64,000 nt of DNA from Haematobia irritans (Eukaryota > Arthropoda > Insecta > Diptera > Muscidae): assembly GCF_050003625.1 (NCBI RefSeq), contig NC_134401.1:91366852-91430851 (forward strand), read 5' to 3'. The position numbers and the translations under genes are program-made. Below, in pieces: positions 1 through 12,182 of this stretch. Each line of letters opens with the position of its first letter. Within the stretch, counting starts at the first letter, position 1. Below the pieces are notes generated by a model that saw nothing but the letters and a program-made list of their open reading frames with translations, did not search any database and had not been told where the DNA came from.

Positions 1-117
1 GGCAGGAGGCTGAACTTTAAGCTTAATATTGAAGAAAGGACGAGAAAAGTCACGGTAGCCTTGTACTGGTGCAAAAATGCAATAGGGAAAATGTGGGGAC
101 TAAAGCCGAAAATTGAG
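1..117 (+). pseudogene. LINE reverse transcriptase fragment (3' end of RT domain)
   Basis: Reading from the CTG at about position 10, the DNA encodes LNFKLNIEER, then KVTVALYWCKNAIG and KMWGLKPKI. This is the segment just after the RT catalytic core in RNase H-bearing insect non-LTR retrotransposons (LOA/I-like), which usually reads like 'NIEERVKKATVALYACKKAIGKKWGLKPK'. The frame breaks at about 117, where MITE sequence begins, so only about 36 residues survive and the window edge cuts the 5' side. The enzyme would copy LINE RNA at a nicked target. No catalytic residues lie in this piece. The RNase H region expected next is missing; the C-terminal part of a similar LINE reappears at 263. Clade assignment is tentative. 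Confidence 0.7.
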
Positions 118-262
118 AAAAAAAATATTATGTGAGGCCAAAGATTTCTTGGCCTTAAAACACGAATGCGTGCAAAAAACAGCATCGCCAAAAAAGTAAT
201 GAAAATGTTCTTTTTGGATCCGGAAGCTGTGCAAAACTGACGCAGAACCGATTAATTTCATG
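118..262 (+). mobile_element. Joined MITE fragments (CACTG-type end plus CCCAGC-type start)
   Basis: This stretch repeats 2985-3130 with a small deletion: an AAATATTATGTGAGGCC end of the CACTG-type MITE runs straight into the GCGTCGCCAAAAAAGTAATG start of the CCCAGC-type MITE. Because both copies share the same junction, this is a copy of an already nested pair, not two independent insertions. Confidence 0.7.
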
Positions 263-697
263 ATGGCAAATGTTCGATGGGAGAATTGCAAGGGTTGTAA
301 CGACACCAAGCAAATATGGCCCCATTTGAACCTAAACCGCACACTAGATATGCTAGTGTTCTCGAGACGCCAGATATCACCCCTGATATCTACTATAACG
401 GGTCGCTGCCTGATAGGCGATTTTGCAAAAACTATTGGTGCGAAGTATAATGACTATTGAGCTGTCATGATGCGGAGGAAAAGGAATCAATTAAACACCT
501 CTTGTGTGAGTATCCTGCATAGCTTCAGTTTACTGGTGGATCTGGAAAACGTTAACTTAAGCAGTCTGCTAATATTTCTGGAACAATCTGGTTGGTTCAA
601 CAGAAGAAAATAATCGAGAAGGTTCAGCGGTTAAAACTAGAAGTGCCCATATGTAATAGGTACTTTTAGTTAATGTGCTATCACAATCTTAATCGGG
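263..697 (+). pseudogene. LINE ORF2 C-terminus and 3' UTR fragment
   Basis: The frame from 260 reads MMANVRWENCKGC, then an HLNLNRTLDMLVF stretch and ITGRCLIGDF...GAKYNDY, followed in a shifted frame by a C-x2-H-type cysteine segment ending in HLLCEYPA. This is the zinc-knuckle-like tail after RNase H in LOA/I-type LINEs. It stops at 459 and is frameshifted. Downstream the 3' UTR (AAAACTAGAAGTGCC...AATAGGTAC) matches the minus-strand copies at 60837-60900 and 61287-61350, but the end is shortened to GGGCTGCC and lacks the CCTAACC tail. The fragment lies between two parts of the CCCAGC-type MITE, with CATG at both edges as a possible short target duplication. Confidence 0.75.
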
Positions 698-766
698 CTG
701 CCATGGGCTTGTCATAGGACGGAAGTCCTCCATGATCCGAATTCAATATTTTGGATGTAAATTAAA
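698..766 (+). mobile_element. CCCAGC-type MITE fragment
   Basis: GGGCTTGTCATAGGACGGAAG and TTCAATATTTTGGATGTAAA match 3133-3235 in order, with about 45 bp missing between them. It is the continuation of the MITE fragment broken at 262. Confidence 0.7.
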
Positions 767-2984
767 ACAAGTTTATACGGCCGTAAGATCGGCCAGGCCG
801 AAGCTTATGTACAATCCACCATGGATTGCGTAGAAACTTCTACTGAAGACTGTCAACCACAATCGAATTACTTGGGTTGCGGTAACACTTGCCGATGGCA
901 AGGTATCTTAAAACTTCCTGACACCGTCTTCTAAATTGCAAGGTAGTCCATACGTAGTATATATTAAACTGAAAAAGGCCGATTTAATACGTATATAATT
1001 AAGTTTGACAAAATTTTGTATAGAAATAAAATTTTGATAAAAGTTTTTAAAGAAAAAAAAATTTTAACAAAATTTTCTATAGAAATAAAATTTTAACAAA
1101 ATTTTCTATAGAAATAAAATTTTGTCAAAATTTTCTATAGAAATAACATTTTGACAAAATGTTCTATAGAAATAAAATTTTAACAAAATTTTATATAGAA
1201 ATAAAATTTTGTCAAAATTTTCTATAGAAATCAAATTTTGACAAAAATTTCTATAGAAATAAAACTTTGACAAAATTTTCTATAGAAATAACATTTTGAC
1301 AAAATTTTCTATAGAAATAAAATTTTGACAAAACTTTCAATAGAATTAAAATTTTGACAATATTCTCTATAGAATTAAAATTTTGACAACATTTTCCATA
1401 GAAATAGAATTTTGCCAACATTTTCTATACAAATAAAGTTTGACAAAATTTTCTATAGAAATAAAATTTTGACATAATTTTCTATAAAAATAAAATTTTG
1501 ACAATGTTTTCTATAAAAATAAAATTTTGGTAGATTATTTTTGGCTCGAGTGGCAACCATGATTATGAACCGATATGGACCAATTTTTGTGTGATTGGGG
1601 ATCGGCTATATATAACTATAGACCGATATGGACCAAATTTGGCATGGTTATTAGCGGCCACATACTAACACCACGTTGCAAATTTCAACCGAATCGGATG
1701 AATTTTGCTTCTCCACGAGACTCCGGAGATTAAATCTGGAGAACGGTTTATATGGGGGCTATATATAATTATGGACCGATATGGACCAATTCGTGTTCAT
1801 ATCGTGTTTGTTAGAGAGCACATACTAACACCACGTTCCAAATTTCAACCCCATCGGATGAATTTTGCTCCTCCAAGAGGTTCCGGAGGACAAATCCGGG
1901 GATCGGTTTATATACGGGGATCCACGAGACTCCGGAGATTAAATCTGGAGAACGGTTTATATGGGGGCTATATATAATTATGGACGATATGGACCAATTG
2001 GTGTCCATATCGTGTTTGTTAGAGACCAAATACTAACACCACGTTCCAAATTTCAACCGGATCGGATGAATTTTGCTCCTCCAAGAGGCTCCGGAGAACA
2101 AATCTGGGATCGGTTTATATGGGGTCTATATATAATTATGGACCAATTCTTGCGTGGTTGTTAGAGACCATATACTAACACCACGTACCAAATTTCAACC
2201 GGATCGGATGAATTTTGCTCCTCTAAGAGGCTCCGGAGTTCAAATCTGGGGATGGCTTTATATGGGGGCTATATATAATTATGGACCGATATGGACCAAT
2301 TTTGGCATGGTTGTTAGAGACCACATACTAATACGATGTACCAAATTTCAGCCGTATCGGATGAAATTTGCTTCTCTTTGTGGCTCCGCTAGCCAAATCT
2401 GGTGATCGGTTTATGGGCCGAGGTGGACAAATTTTTGCACGGCTGTTATGGACCATATACCAACACCATGTGCCAAATTTCAGCCGGATCGGGTGAAATT
2501 TGCTTCTCGTTGAGGCTCAACAAGCCAAATCGGGGATCGGTTTATATGGGGGCTATATATAATTATGGACCGATATGAACCCATTTTTTTATATTTGGTA
2601 GAGACCATATACTAACACCATGTACAAAATTTTAGCCGGATCGGATGAAATTTGCTTTTCTTAGAGGATCGGCAAGCCAAATTTGGGGGTTCCTTTATAT
2701 GGGGGCAATACGTAAAAGTGGACCGATATGGCCCGTTTGCAATACCATCCAACCTACATCAATAACAACTACTTGTGCCAAGTTTCAAGTCGATAGCTTG
2801 TTTCGTTCGGAAGTTAGCGTGATTTCAACAGACGGACGGACGGACGGACATGATCAGATCGACTCAGAATTTCACCACGACCCAGAATATATATACTTTA
2901 TGGGGTTTTAGGGCAATATTTCGATGTGTTACAAACGGAATGACAAAGTTAATATACCCCCATCCTATGTTGGAGGGTATAAAA
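767..2984 (+). mobile_element. HINE family A, copy A1 (both ends present)
   Basis: The element starts ACAAGTTTATACGGCCG and carries the hairpin CGGCCAGGCCG. An R minisatellite follows (1003-1532), then the link GGCTCGAGTGGCAACCATG, several ~153-bp body units (ATATGGGGGCTATATATAAT and ACCAAATTTCA recur), a GGAC repeat at 2829-2850, and the end ATACCCCCATCC...GGAGGGTATAAAAA. The paired TATACCC/GGGTATA ends and the GTCY-type proto-microsatellite are known marks of DINE-1/mini-me elements of Diptera, now viewed as Helentron derivatives. No transposition protein is encoded. One unit near 1915-1985 is partly duplicated. Confidence 0.75.
1003..1532 (+). repeat. R minisatellite array, ~29-bp unit
   Basis: About 18 copies of TTTTGACAAAATTTTC / TATAGAAATAAAA, each with the perfect dyad TTTCTATAGAAA. 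Drift is mostly single substitutions. The array lies inside HINE A1 between the head and the tandem body. Confidence 0.9.
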
Positions 2985-4143
2985 ATATTATTGTGAGACC
3001 AAAGATTTCTTGGCCTTAAAACACGAATGCGTATCTTCCCAGCAAAAAAAAGCGTCGCCAAAAAAGTAATGAAAATGTTCGTATTGGATACGGAAGCGAT
3101 GCAAAATTGACGCAGAACCGATGAATTTAACATGGGCTTGTCATAGGTCGGAAGTCCTCCATTTCAACAGTCGGTGCACTGAAGTTGCATCACTTCTTTA
3201 GGTATTATCCGAATTCAATATTTTGGATGTAAATTAAAAAAAATTCTGTGATAGTTTGTCAAATAAATATTTTTTTTTACTTTTTTATAATTTTTAATGG
3301 ATTCTAACGCTTGTCTGAAACGTTTGACATCAAATATTTACAAAAATTCACAATTTTTTCAGATTGGATTTAGCAGTTTTTTTGACAAATTTTAAATAAT
3401 TTGTACCATTTTATGAATTCTTAAAGTGTTTTTAACCAATTTGAAACAAAAAAAGTTAAAATTACCCATTAAAAATATGAAAAAAGCATGTTATAAAACA
3501 TTGAATGAAAAGAACTTCCTGTGTAGTTAAAATAAAGAACACCATTGGTAGTACATCTTCTCGAAGTGCTTTTAAAGTTGTGTCTTTGGAAGAACTTCCA
3601 ATTTTTTTTTGCTGGGTTGCTTAGCATAGGAGAGGCATTTCTCTGATATAAAGTTTTGTTCCTTGTCCAAAAGTCGATAAACTTTAAAATGAAGTCGTTT
3701 TATCCTTACAGTTAAATGATTCGACTTAAAAATGGGAACGTTTACATGAAAGAAAATTTTATTGGATTAAGGTCAACTTGGCTTTCATAATTCTGAAAAA
3801 TTCTTCAAAATTAATGAACACGTCTTTAAATTTATTGACGTTTTGTATCTTGACTAAAATATATTTTTGAACACAAGTTTACTTGAACTTCTACTTATAG
3901 TCGTTTTAAAATTTAAAATGTCGTTATATCGTTTTAAGTGACTCTGATAGCATAGAAAGAGAAAAGCAGAGAAAACGAATTAATTCAAATTTGTTTCCTA
4001 GTTTAAAGTACGCAGAACTCAAATTTAAAAGAGTTTTAAAAGAATCCTTACTTCAATTCTGCGTTTCATTGGCTCGGAATCATTATTAAAATCATTAGTG
4101 TAAAGACAAAATGTTTGGAACCGAGCATGTTTTTTTTCCAGTG
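2985..4143 (-). mobile_element. CACTG-type MITE, split by another MITE
   Basis: Sequence at 2985-3037 and 3617-4143 together matches the reverse complement of the intact MITE at 34178-34831 (shared blocks: GAGACCAAAGATTTC, GCTTAGCATAG, AAGTCGATAAAC, GGTTCC/GGAACC). The outer end reads ...CCGAGCATGTTTTTTTTCCAGTG, whose reverse complement starts CACTGGAAAAAAAA. The left terminal repeat is lost where it meets HINE A1. It is AT-rich and non-coding. Confidence 0.75.
3038..3616 (+). mobile_element. CCCAGC-type MITE inserted in a MITE
   Basis: A 579-bp AT-rich element with ends CCCAGCAAAAAAAA and TTTTTTTTTTGCTGGG (perfect inverted CCCAGCAAAAAAAA). The host MITE sequence resumes directly at TTGCTTAGCATAGG, as in the unbroken copy near 34770. 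The flanks share TT, so the duplication may be two bases. No open reading frame of note. Confidence 0.75.
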
Positions 4144-5781
4144 TATGTAAAGCTCTCTTGATTCTTTTAGAACTTCCTCCTTAATGTTTTCATCGTCCTT
4201 GTGACGACAAAGGAATGTTTACTAAATGAATCCTCCATTCTATGGTGGTAGGTTATACTGTTTTCATACTTTCCTCGTCTTCTTTAATAGATTGGAGAGA
4301 TTTCTATAAAATCGAATATTTCATCCTTGAACATACCAGTTATTCAATGTTTTTGGTGTAAGCAATGCAAACGCATTCGATATCCTTAATTTGCTTTCCA
4401 TCAAAAACAACCGCCAGCTGGTGAAAAATTATCCATTTGTATTTGTTTATCAAGCATTCACTAACACTATTATGTGAGTTGGGGAAAAATCTACATACAT
4501 CGGCTTTGGAAATGCCAATTATTTCGCTTTCATAAAATTATTTAAACTTTTTGGATTATCACTTTCACTGATTATATTCGTTTTTTTTTTTTTTTTTTTT
4601 TTGAGGACGCTTTTTTATTTTGTTAAGAAGGTAATTTTTATATTTTCAATAATAGAAATTTTTACACTATATTAATGATATACTTTATATTATTTATTAA
4701 TTCTTTAATTTATTATTAACAATTATTCACATTTATGTAAATTTTATTTTTGCAGAATTTCTATTGCACAACTTTTTCCTCGATTTTAAGAAATTTAAAT
4801 ACTTTTTATTTTATTATATTTCTGTGTAAACACTTTATTCTTTGTTATTATTAATTATACAATTTTCATATTAAAATTGTATACCGTTTTCTTTTTTAAA
4901 TCGGTTATAATATTTTTGTATTATTTTTATAATTTTTTTTTTTTTCAATAATTGAAATGACTAGAATTTGTTATTCACAAAAAAAATTGAGTTTAATTAT
5001 CACTCGCGCAGAGGCGCTATTTCAAAGGAATTTCCACACGCGAGAAAATCCGTCTCCTTATAACGGAAGAAGAAAAACACACATTAAACAATGATGACGG
5101 TTCACAAGAGACTAACCTCCACGCACACTCATGAGATTGTATGAACTTGTATAAAATCCGGTTTGTTGTAAAAGTCACATTAGTGTATAGCATTACACTC
5201 TCACGCTCTCTGTCTCTTCTGACTTTGCCTATTCTCTTGGCTTCTTTAGAGGTGGGTTGGAAATTCACCTTTTATTCAAACTCATACTATAAACAATGGC
5301 TTTCAATTCATTCACTTCAGCAGCAACTCTAATCGTTTAAATGGTTTTTGAAAATTACATCATAATTTCACCTTTTTTGGGGAGAGAATCACTGTGTGTG
5401 TGTATGAGTGAGTGCACATGAGAGTTTCCCTAATATTCTCATGTTTTGTCTAGTAAATTGTATTGTGTGGTTAACTATGGTTGCCTTGTTGTTGTTGCTG
5501 TTGGTCTTGTTGGCTGTGATGTTACTGAAGGGAATGTTTTCCTATGATGTGAAGCAATCCCATGCACACAGTCGCCTCGAAATACAAGCGAAATATCAAA
5601 TAAATATAAAAGCGTACAAGAAACAACAACCACCAACGTCTGCAGTTTCTTTGTTATGCTCTTATTATGGGGAGTAATACTGAGTTTGTTATTCAGTTTG
5701 TAACATATGAAAATAACAGTGTCCCACTTAGTAAAATATCAGAGGGATATTTTATGACTATACAGCACTATTAGGATTAAA
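4144..5781. other. Non-repetitive stretch, no gene recognised
   Basis: No copy of this stretch appears elsewhere in the window. 4560-4990 is very AT-rich with a T run at 4580-4602. 5190-5250 is pyrimidine-rich and ends CTTCTTTAGAGG, which resembles a 3' splice site but has no coding partner. The 89-codon frame at 5408-5677 is leucine-rich because of TTG repeats and shows no family resemblance. This could be intron or intergenic host DNA. Confidence 0.5.
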
Positions 5782-6046
5782 ACAAGTGGGTAAAGTAGAG
5801 AATCGGGCGGGGCCGGCTATATATCATACCCTAAACCAACCTATTGTTGTTTAGGGTATGATTGAAAGAGGTTTCTGGGGTATCATTGAAAGAGGTTTGG
5901 GAGATAAGCCGTATTTCCATATTTAAGAACATTAAGGGGTACATGTTTATGGGTATTTTATCACAATCTGAAAAGAAAATTCTGATATTAGAACCTATAC
6001 TTGATTTTACAGAGATAGTAGGCCATTAATATTAAGTTCATTATTA
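5782..6046 (+). mobile_element. HINE family D, 5' fragment
   Basis: It starts ACAAGTGGGTAAAGTAGAGAATCGGGCGGGGCCGG and continues with CATACCCTAAACCA, the family D head. It breaks off before any 3' end and is followed in the same orientation by a second family D head at 6047. Confidence 0.65.
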
Positions 6047-6875
6047 ACGTGTAAGTAAAGTATAAGGTCGGGCGGGACCGACTATATCATACCCTAAACC
6101 ACCCCTACTGAATTAGTAAACATAAGTATTTGTGATGCATATATTTGGGAGCTACATCTAAATCTGAACCGATTTCTATTATTTTTACCAGGCTTAGTCT
6201 ATACTATACAAGATTACATTGTTTAAAAAATGAGGGCATAATGGTCAAAAATTCGGTTACACTAGTTTACACTGAAAATGTACATTTGATGAGAGGTGAC
6301 TTTTCTTATGTATTTCAATCTGCTGAATTCGAAAAAAAAATATGGAACAGTTTTTGAGATATCCAGTTATTTTTAGTTTTTCGCTCTTGTTTCACTAAAC
6401 AAATTATAATGTCCGATTATGTCGTTGTTGGTACTTAAATGAAAGGTATCGAGATGACGATTAAACATGTCTAATCTGGATCTGTGATAAGTTAATTGGT
6501 TCAAAAAATATCGATGCAAAAAGGGCAACTTTTCAAAAAAATCATGTTTTACAGTAACCCTTTTCCGACGGAAAAGTACAAACCATTGAAAAAAAAATTA
6601 ACTTCTCTGTATATAATTTGTTTAAAAAAAATTTTAAAATTTTTTCCGAATTCAGCACAACAAAATACATAAGAAAAGTCACATCCAGCAAATGTATATG
6701 AAACAATTTTATTTTGTAAACTAGTGCTATTAGGTGAAAATCGGGCAAAACATACATATATATGGGAACTATATCTATATCTGAACCGATTTAGATGATT
6801 CTTTGCACAAATAGTTGGTAATATAGAAGATAAGACTTAGCCAACTTTGGACAAATTTTTCAAAATCGGGCGATA

Positions 6876-8067
6876 ACAGGTTGGCTGATAAGTCCCCGGT
6901 CTAACAAAGAAAAACACATTTTTTTTGTAAAAATTCGTTTTTATTATTCAACATAGTTCCCTTCAAGAGCGATACAACGATTATAACAACCTTCCAATTT
7001 TTTGATACCATTTTGGTAGTACTCCTTCCGTTTTTGCCTCAAAATAGGCCTCAGTTTCGGCGATCACCTCTTCATTGCCTCCAAATTTTTTTCCCTGCTG
7101 GGGGCCAGATCTGGAGAATACGGTGGGTGGGGAAGCAATTCGAAGCCCAATTCATGAATTTTTGCCATCGTTCTCAATGACTTGTGGCACGGTGCGTTGT
7201 CTTGGTGGAACAACACTTTTTTCTTCTTCATATAGGGACGTTTTGCCGCGATTTCGACCTTCAAACGCTCACTGTTGATGGTTTTTCCCTTCTCAAGATA
7301 ATCGATAAAAATTATTCCATGCGCATCCCAAAAAACAGAGGCCATTACTTTGCCAGCGGACTTTTGAGTCTTTTCACGCTTCGGAGACGGTTCACGGGTC
7401 GCTGTCCACTCGCTGTCGATTGGACTCAGGAGTGTCCAATCGACAGTCGACGAAAAAACTCGGGTGTATTACGACTTAACAGCTGCAAACACCGCTCAGA
7501 ATCATCAACACGTTGTTGTTTTTGGTCAAATGTGAGCTCGCGCGGCACCCATTTTGCACAGAGCTTCAGCATATCCAAATATTGATGAATGATATGACCA
7601 ACACGTTCCTTTGATATCTTTAAGGCCTCTGCTATCTCAATCAACTTCATTTTACGTTCATTCAAAATCATTTTGTGGAATTTTTTGATGTTTTCGTCGG
7701 TATCCACCTCTTTCGGGTGACCACCGCGTTCACCGTCCTCCGTGTTCATTTCACCACACTTGAATTTTGCATACCAATCAATTATTGTTGATTTCCCCTG
7801 GGGCAGAGTCCGAAAACTCATTATCAAGCCAAGTTTTTGCTTCCACCGTATTTTTTCCTTCAGAAAACAGTATTTTATCAAAACACGAAATTCCTTTTTT
7901 TCATAATAACAAAAGTTGCTTCACAAAAGACGCTCTATCTCACAAACTAATTGACTTACAGACGTCAAATTTTGACACGAATCATTTGAAGGTTGGTACT
8001 ATATAAAAATAATATGCATACTAGCGTCGCCGTCTATGTGTCAGACCGGGGACTTATCAGCCAAAAC
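6876..8067 (-). mobile_element. mariner (irritans-type, Himar1-like), copy 1
   Basis: The terminal repeat ACAGGTTGGCTGATAAGTCC begins at 6876, preceded by a TA. The opposite end reads AGACCGGGGACTTATCAGCC and then decays. The span is about 1.19 kb, against about 1.29 kb for full Himar1, so several small deletions are present. The transposase is on the minus strand. It sits inside a HINE D body. Confidence 0.9.
7064..7881 (-). pseudogene. Mariner transposase pseudogene (Himar1-like)
   Basis: The N-terminal part (7881 down to 7426) reads MIKYCFLKEK...STIIDWYAKF, ending at SRNTPEFFRR, the helix-turn-helix DNA-binding half. The C-terminal part (7345 down to 7064) reads MASVFWDAHG, HQDNAPCH and LPHPPYSPDLAPS, which include the second Asp and the DD34D region. 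The region with the first catalytic Asp (TMDETW) is lost in a deletion near 7430; the codons for DYYMALL are deleted; another deletion after SPDLAPS shifts the frame. The true start upstream of the listed Met lacks one base in its lysine codons. A cut-and-paste enzyme acting on TA sites, here clearly dead. The mariner/irritans assignment is firm. Confidence 0.9.
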
Positions 8068-8289
8068 AATTCAATTGCGCTCGTTTTCCTGCCCAAGAAA
8101 GCCATGTACAAAATTTATTCAAAATCGGTGAATAATTGGGACCGGAATCCTGCGAACAACAAATACATGGACAGGCGGATGGACGAACATCAAGGGCTAG
8201 TTCGACTAAGGAGGTGACAATACTACAGTAACAATATATAATGGAAAATCATATATAGGTTTTCACATTCTAGGAGGGGGGCTAAGCCC

Positions 8290-8657
8290 TCCCCCCAGAG
8301 ACCTTACTACGCTTATGGTGACAATTGACGTATTTATAAATGTATTTTCTAAAAATTTCGGACAGCCAAATGTTTTGCGGCTCTCGTAAAATATGCAAAA
8401 TATCAGCCAAATCGGTTCAGATTAAGATATAGCTCCCATATATATCATTCGCCCGATTTACACTCATATGTACACCAGAGTTGGGGAAATATGGTAGAAT
8501 GTTTCATATTTTACACCCATTTTCAATGGGAGTTTCCTCCAATTGACTCTGTACTTTCCATAGAGAATATATTTAATATGCTACTTAAGTGTGTCATCTT
8601 GATCAAATTTGTTCAGATTTAGATAAAGCCTCCATATATTTGTTCTTCCTGTTTATA
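8290..8657 (-). mobile_element. HINE D/B-like body fragment (left part)
   Basis: It contains TCGGTTCAGATTAAGATATAGCTCCCATATATATC and a later TTCAGATTTAGATAAAGCC unit, the reverse orientation of D/B bodies. It is broken at 8657 by a TA-flanked element and appears to resume at 14538. Just before it, 8273-8296 holds a G-run/C-run near-palindrome. Confidence 0.55.
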
Positions 8658-9262
8658 CACCCAAAAAAAAGTGAACCCACCGTGGAAGAAAATGTAGGTT
8701 TATTTTAGAAAATTTTAACTAAAATAGTTTTCTAATTGCAACATGTTACAAATAAGTTAATACTTTTTGTCAAATTGTCAAAATAATTAATTTTTTTCTC
8801 TTGTTTAAGAAAATTTCATATGTTGAAAGAAAAAATTGGATTTAAAAATTGCTAAAATGTCTTTAGCGCTATACGAAGTTCATGACAGGTACAATTTTAG
8901 TAAAATTTACTCATTTGAGAGACTTATGAACTCAATTTAAGCAAACTTCTGCCATTTTAGGAAAATATGAACTATTTTATTTTTTAGTAAAATTGTGCAC
9001 TATATTTGTATACAACTTTTTTTCTTATTTTTAGTTCACGTCATTAGAGTTAGCAAAAAATTATTCAAATAAGGAACATTTACTCATATTGTTCAAAATT
9101 TAACTAAAATCAACTACACCGAAAGAATTTTCTTCGTAAAAAGAACGAAAAATTTCGTTAAAAGTACGAAGTTTGTCATTGTTTTACAACCAAAGAAACT
9201 TTTCATTAAAAGTACGAAATATTTCGTTCTTTTTACGAAGAATATTCTTACAAATTTTTCGT

Positions 9263-9560
9263 AGTTTGTAAGAAACAACTTCGTACTTTTTATGAAAAAC
9301 TTTCGTACTTTTTATGAACCAACTTCGTACTTTTTATGAAAAAGTTTCGTACTTTTTATGAAACAACTTCGTACTTTTTATGAAAAAGTTTCGTACTTTT
9401 TATGAAAAAGTTTCGTACTTTTTATGAAACAATTTCGTACTTTTTATGAAAAAGTTTCGTACATTTTATGAAAAAGTTTCGTACTTTTTATGAAACAATT
9501 TCGTTCTTTTTATGAAATTGTTTCATACTTTTTATGAAACTGTTTCGTACTTCTTGTGAA
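9263..9560 (+). repeat. ~22-bp subterminal tandem array
   Basis: About 13 copies of TTTCGTACTTTTTATGAAAAAG, alternating with an AACTTCG variant, form the left arm of the CACCGA element. Confidence 0.85.
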
Positions 9561-10054
9561 ACTATTTCATACTTTTTAAGAAATTTGTGCATACTTTATA
9601 TGCAATTAATTTGTAAAATGTGCAAAACAGTTTAATTAAGTACTTACTTTTTTAATTAGCCAGCTTATAAAAAAAGAACATAATTAGTCTGTATCATTTT
9701 ATTAAAAAAGAAAAAGATAAATGTAGTCAATAACTAAAACTTATTTCATTCAAATTATATATGGCTGTTATATATAGCATTTGAACTTCAAATGAAACCT
9801 TTTACATTTGAAATGAGACATTTTTCAAAACAATTGTATTCTTTTTCAAATCAAATGAAGCATTTTCCAAAACATATAAAACCTTTTACAAATTTAAAAA
9901 AAGGTTTCGTTTGATTTGGAAAATAATTCATTTGATTTTAAAAAGGTTTCATTTGATTTGAAAAGTTTCATTTGAAATCAAAATGCTATAATAAATCTGA
10001 TGAAGAACTATATAAAAGGAAATGTACTTAAAACTTTTGAATGGAATTAATATT

Positions 10055-11141
10055 TCATCCAGGTATAGTATGTATAAATAACTCAGAAAACTCCATCAAT
10101 GTTCCAATGGCCAGAATAAAGGTTTGAATATTTTCCATCTTGTTTTTCAAAAAGTCGACATGAGCAAGAAGTTCTTGTTTTGTGTTCCCGAACTGAATAA
10201 AAGAGAACTGGGAATCGTTTATGGTATATCGACGCACTTCAGACATTCCTGCCGTAGTTTTTTCATGTACCTTCCTGTTGGAAACAATAAGTAATGTGAA
10301 TCCCATAACATTTGCAGATAAAATTTTGTCAAAATTTTATTTTTATAGAAAATTTTGTCAAAATTTTATTTCTAAAGAAAATTTTGTCAAAATTTTATTT
10401 CTATAGAAAATTTTGTCAAAATTTTATTTCTATAGAAAATTTTGTAAAAATTTTATATTATAGAAAATCTTGTCAAAATTTTTTATTATAGAAAATTTTG
10501 TAAAAATTTTAATAGGCTCCAACTTACCTTTACGGTGTGAAAAATTTCCTTCTTTTTCGACAATAGTTTCCTTTAAATTTGATGCAAGACTAGCGCTTTT
10601 TAAATGCTTGACAAGTTGAAACTCCGTATCTAAAAATTTAAGACAATGCGACATAATCATAAACAGTTTTGACAATAAATTGTCGTTTAGCACACTTCCA
10701 AAGACATTTGCCACATTCATTATGGGTGTAAACATTAAATCTTCAAAATTTTTGGTGATGAAACTTACATCTTAACGTGAAAAGTTTGGCTTTGAGTACA
10801 TGGTTAAATGGAAGTTTAAAAAGGACTTAAATAATTGGTTCATTTCACAATCTAAATCTACTTCATGTTTGTTAAAAATATTTTCTGCGTCGTCGGCACT
10901 CCCACAATCTTGTCCATAATTGGTACTCTCGCCTCGTACAATTATTTCAGTTTCATTTTTTCCATCCACGCATATATTATTGTGTTTTTTCTTGAAATGT
11001 CTTTGGAAGGTTGCAGAACTTCGATAAATTTGTTCACAACAAATAAAAATATGATCACTTTTAAGAAATTGAACAGTTTTTAAATGATTTTGTTATATGT
11101 AAGTGTTCACACACTTCTTCGTTGCACTTAAAACATTTCAT
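10055..11141 (-). pseudogene. Decayed C2H2 zinc-finger-like gene inside the foldback element
   Basis: On the minus strand a start at 11141 gives MKCFKCNEEV (a Cys-x2-Cys pair). After a one-base shift it continues FLKSDHIFICCEQIY, then ATFQRHFKKKH, a zinc finger whose second cysteine is Tyr. The frame runs on through an acidic stretch to PNFSR, meets one in-frame TAA (10772), and continues FITKNFEDLMFTPI...NVANVFGSVL to HRK at about 10528. There a consensus donor AAAG|GTAAGT appears; an acceptor TTTCCAACAG lies at 10275, and the last exon (10274-10055) reads KVHEKTTAGM...FIQFGN and ends HTIPG-stop. The 253-bp intron holds an R array. Exon phases disagree by one base. I do not recognise the family; the layout resembles zinc-finger proteins linked to DNA transposons, but a captured host gene is equally possible. 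Confidence 0.5.
10318..10512 (-). repeat. R minisatellite inside an intron
   Basis: About six to seven units of the 29-bp repeat (AAAATTTTGTCAAAATTTTA / TTTCTATAG) lie between the splice donor and acceptor of the decayed gene. Confidence 0.85.
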
Positions 11142-11595
11142 TCTTACCTGATGAAATTCATAAACACTATGTAAAAAGCACCACAAAGACGAAAAATAAC
11201 TGACAAAGTGAGATTAAAGAAACACAATGCCACAGCAAAAAAAACACACTCAACTTGGAGAGCAAAAAAACACACTCAACCACACAACCGTACGCTTCAA
11301 CAATCGGACGACGAATGATCTTCTTTGTGTTGCAAACAACACCAGCCAACTTCAGCAAGTTGAAACATCAGCTGCGGAAAACTATAGCTGTGTTCGTGCT
11401 TATAATAATGTTTAATATTATTTATTGAAAGTCGTTGCAATGGTACACATCATTGCCATTTTTTGGTAGTGAACAAATCATAGGCACAACACATAATGAT
11501 AGTTTTAACAATTATATTTATCAAATAAATAAAAGAATGGTTTCCATATATTTATTAAAAACGCCCTTGTAAATAGTGTAAAAATTTAAAATATT

Positions 11596-11930
11596 CACTG
11601 AAACAACAATGAACCCATCAGGAACAAAACTTTTGGTTCATTTTAGGAAGATTCTTAGTAACATAAGAAGTTCATTATGGACGCATTTGTAGTGAAATTT
11701 ACGAATTTAAAGAAATAATGAACTATTTTGGGAGAAATACGAATTCAATAAATCTTTATGCTTAATTTGTGTATAATTTTTTCTCGTCCTTTAGTTTATT
11801 TAACTAACGTACGCAAACAATTATTAGAGTAAAAGAAAGTTTCTCCAATCATAACAGTTCCACGAACTAAAATAAGGTTATCTTGCTTTTAGTAAAATAG
11901 AGGGTTCACTTTTTTGAGTGTTACGAAAGC
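11596..11930. mobile_element. CACCCA-related MITE, short copy
   Basis: The start CACTGAAACAACAATGAACC and the end GGGTTCACTTTTTTGAGTG mirror the ends of the element at 8658. TT lies next to both edges. Non-coding, 335 bp. Confidence 0.5.
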
Positions 11931-12182
11931 TTTCATTCGTATTTAAAGCTAAGGAAAATGTATACAAATCTAATTAAAACGAAATTTCGAAAAAATAAAA
12001 GCCCAATCTGATTAGAATTCGAGTGACTACTTTTTCAGATTTACGAATTGAATATAACGTTGATAAAATAATTAACTTTATGCAGATAATGTTACTCAAT
12101 TGATGTACATTGTCGTTTTCATTTAGTCAATATTTAATGTAGGAGTTTCCAAAAATATTCAAAATAAATGTGCATAAATATA

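Larger units (their letters stand above)
6047..8225 (+). mobile_element. HINE family D, interrupted by mariner
   Basis: The head GTAAGTAAAGTATAAGGTCGGG...ACCGACTATATCATACCC is followed by body units (ATATGGGAGCTACATCTAAATC, TCTGAACCGATTT). At 6874 a mariner interrupts it, and the body resumes at about 8070 and reaches ACATGGACAGGCGGATGGACGAA, the decayed GGAC repeat, and GGAGGTGA. The terminal hairpin is missing. Confidence 0.65.

Noticed and set aside
5190..5255. Pyrimidine-rich tract ending TTTAG as a host 3' splice site
   Set aside because: No downstream coding exon or matching donor could be found, so a host exon is not supported.
5408..5677. 89-codon frame with a leucine-rich, membrane-like stretch
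   Set aside because: The hydrophobic run comes from TTG repeats; no homologous family, no splice context, and the second half looks random.
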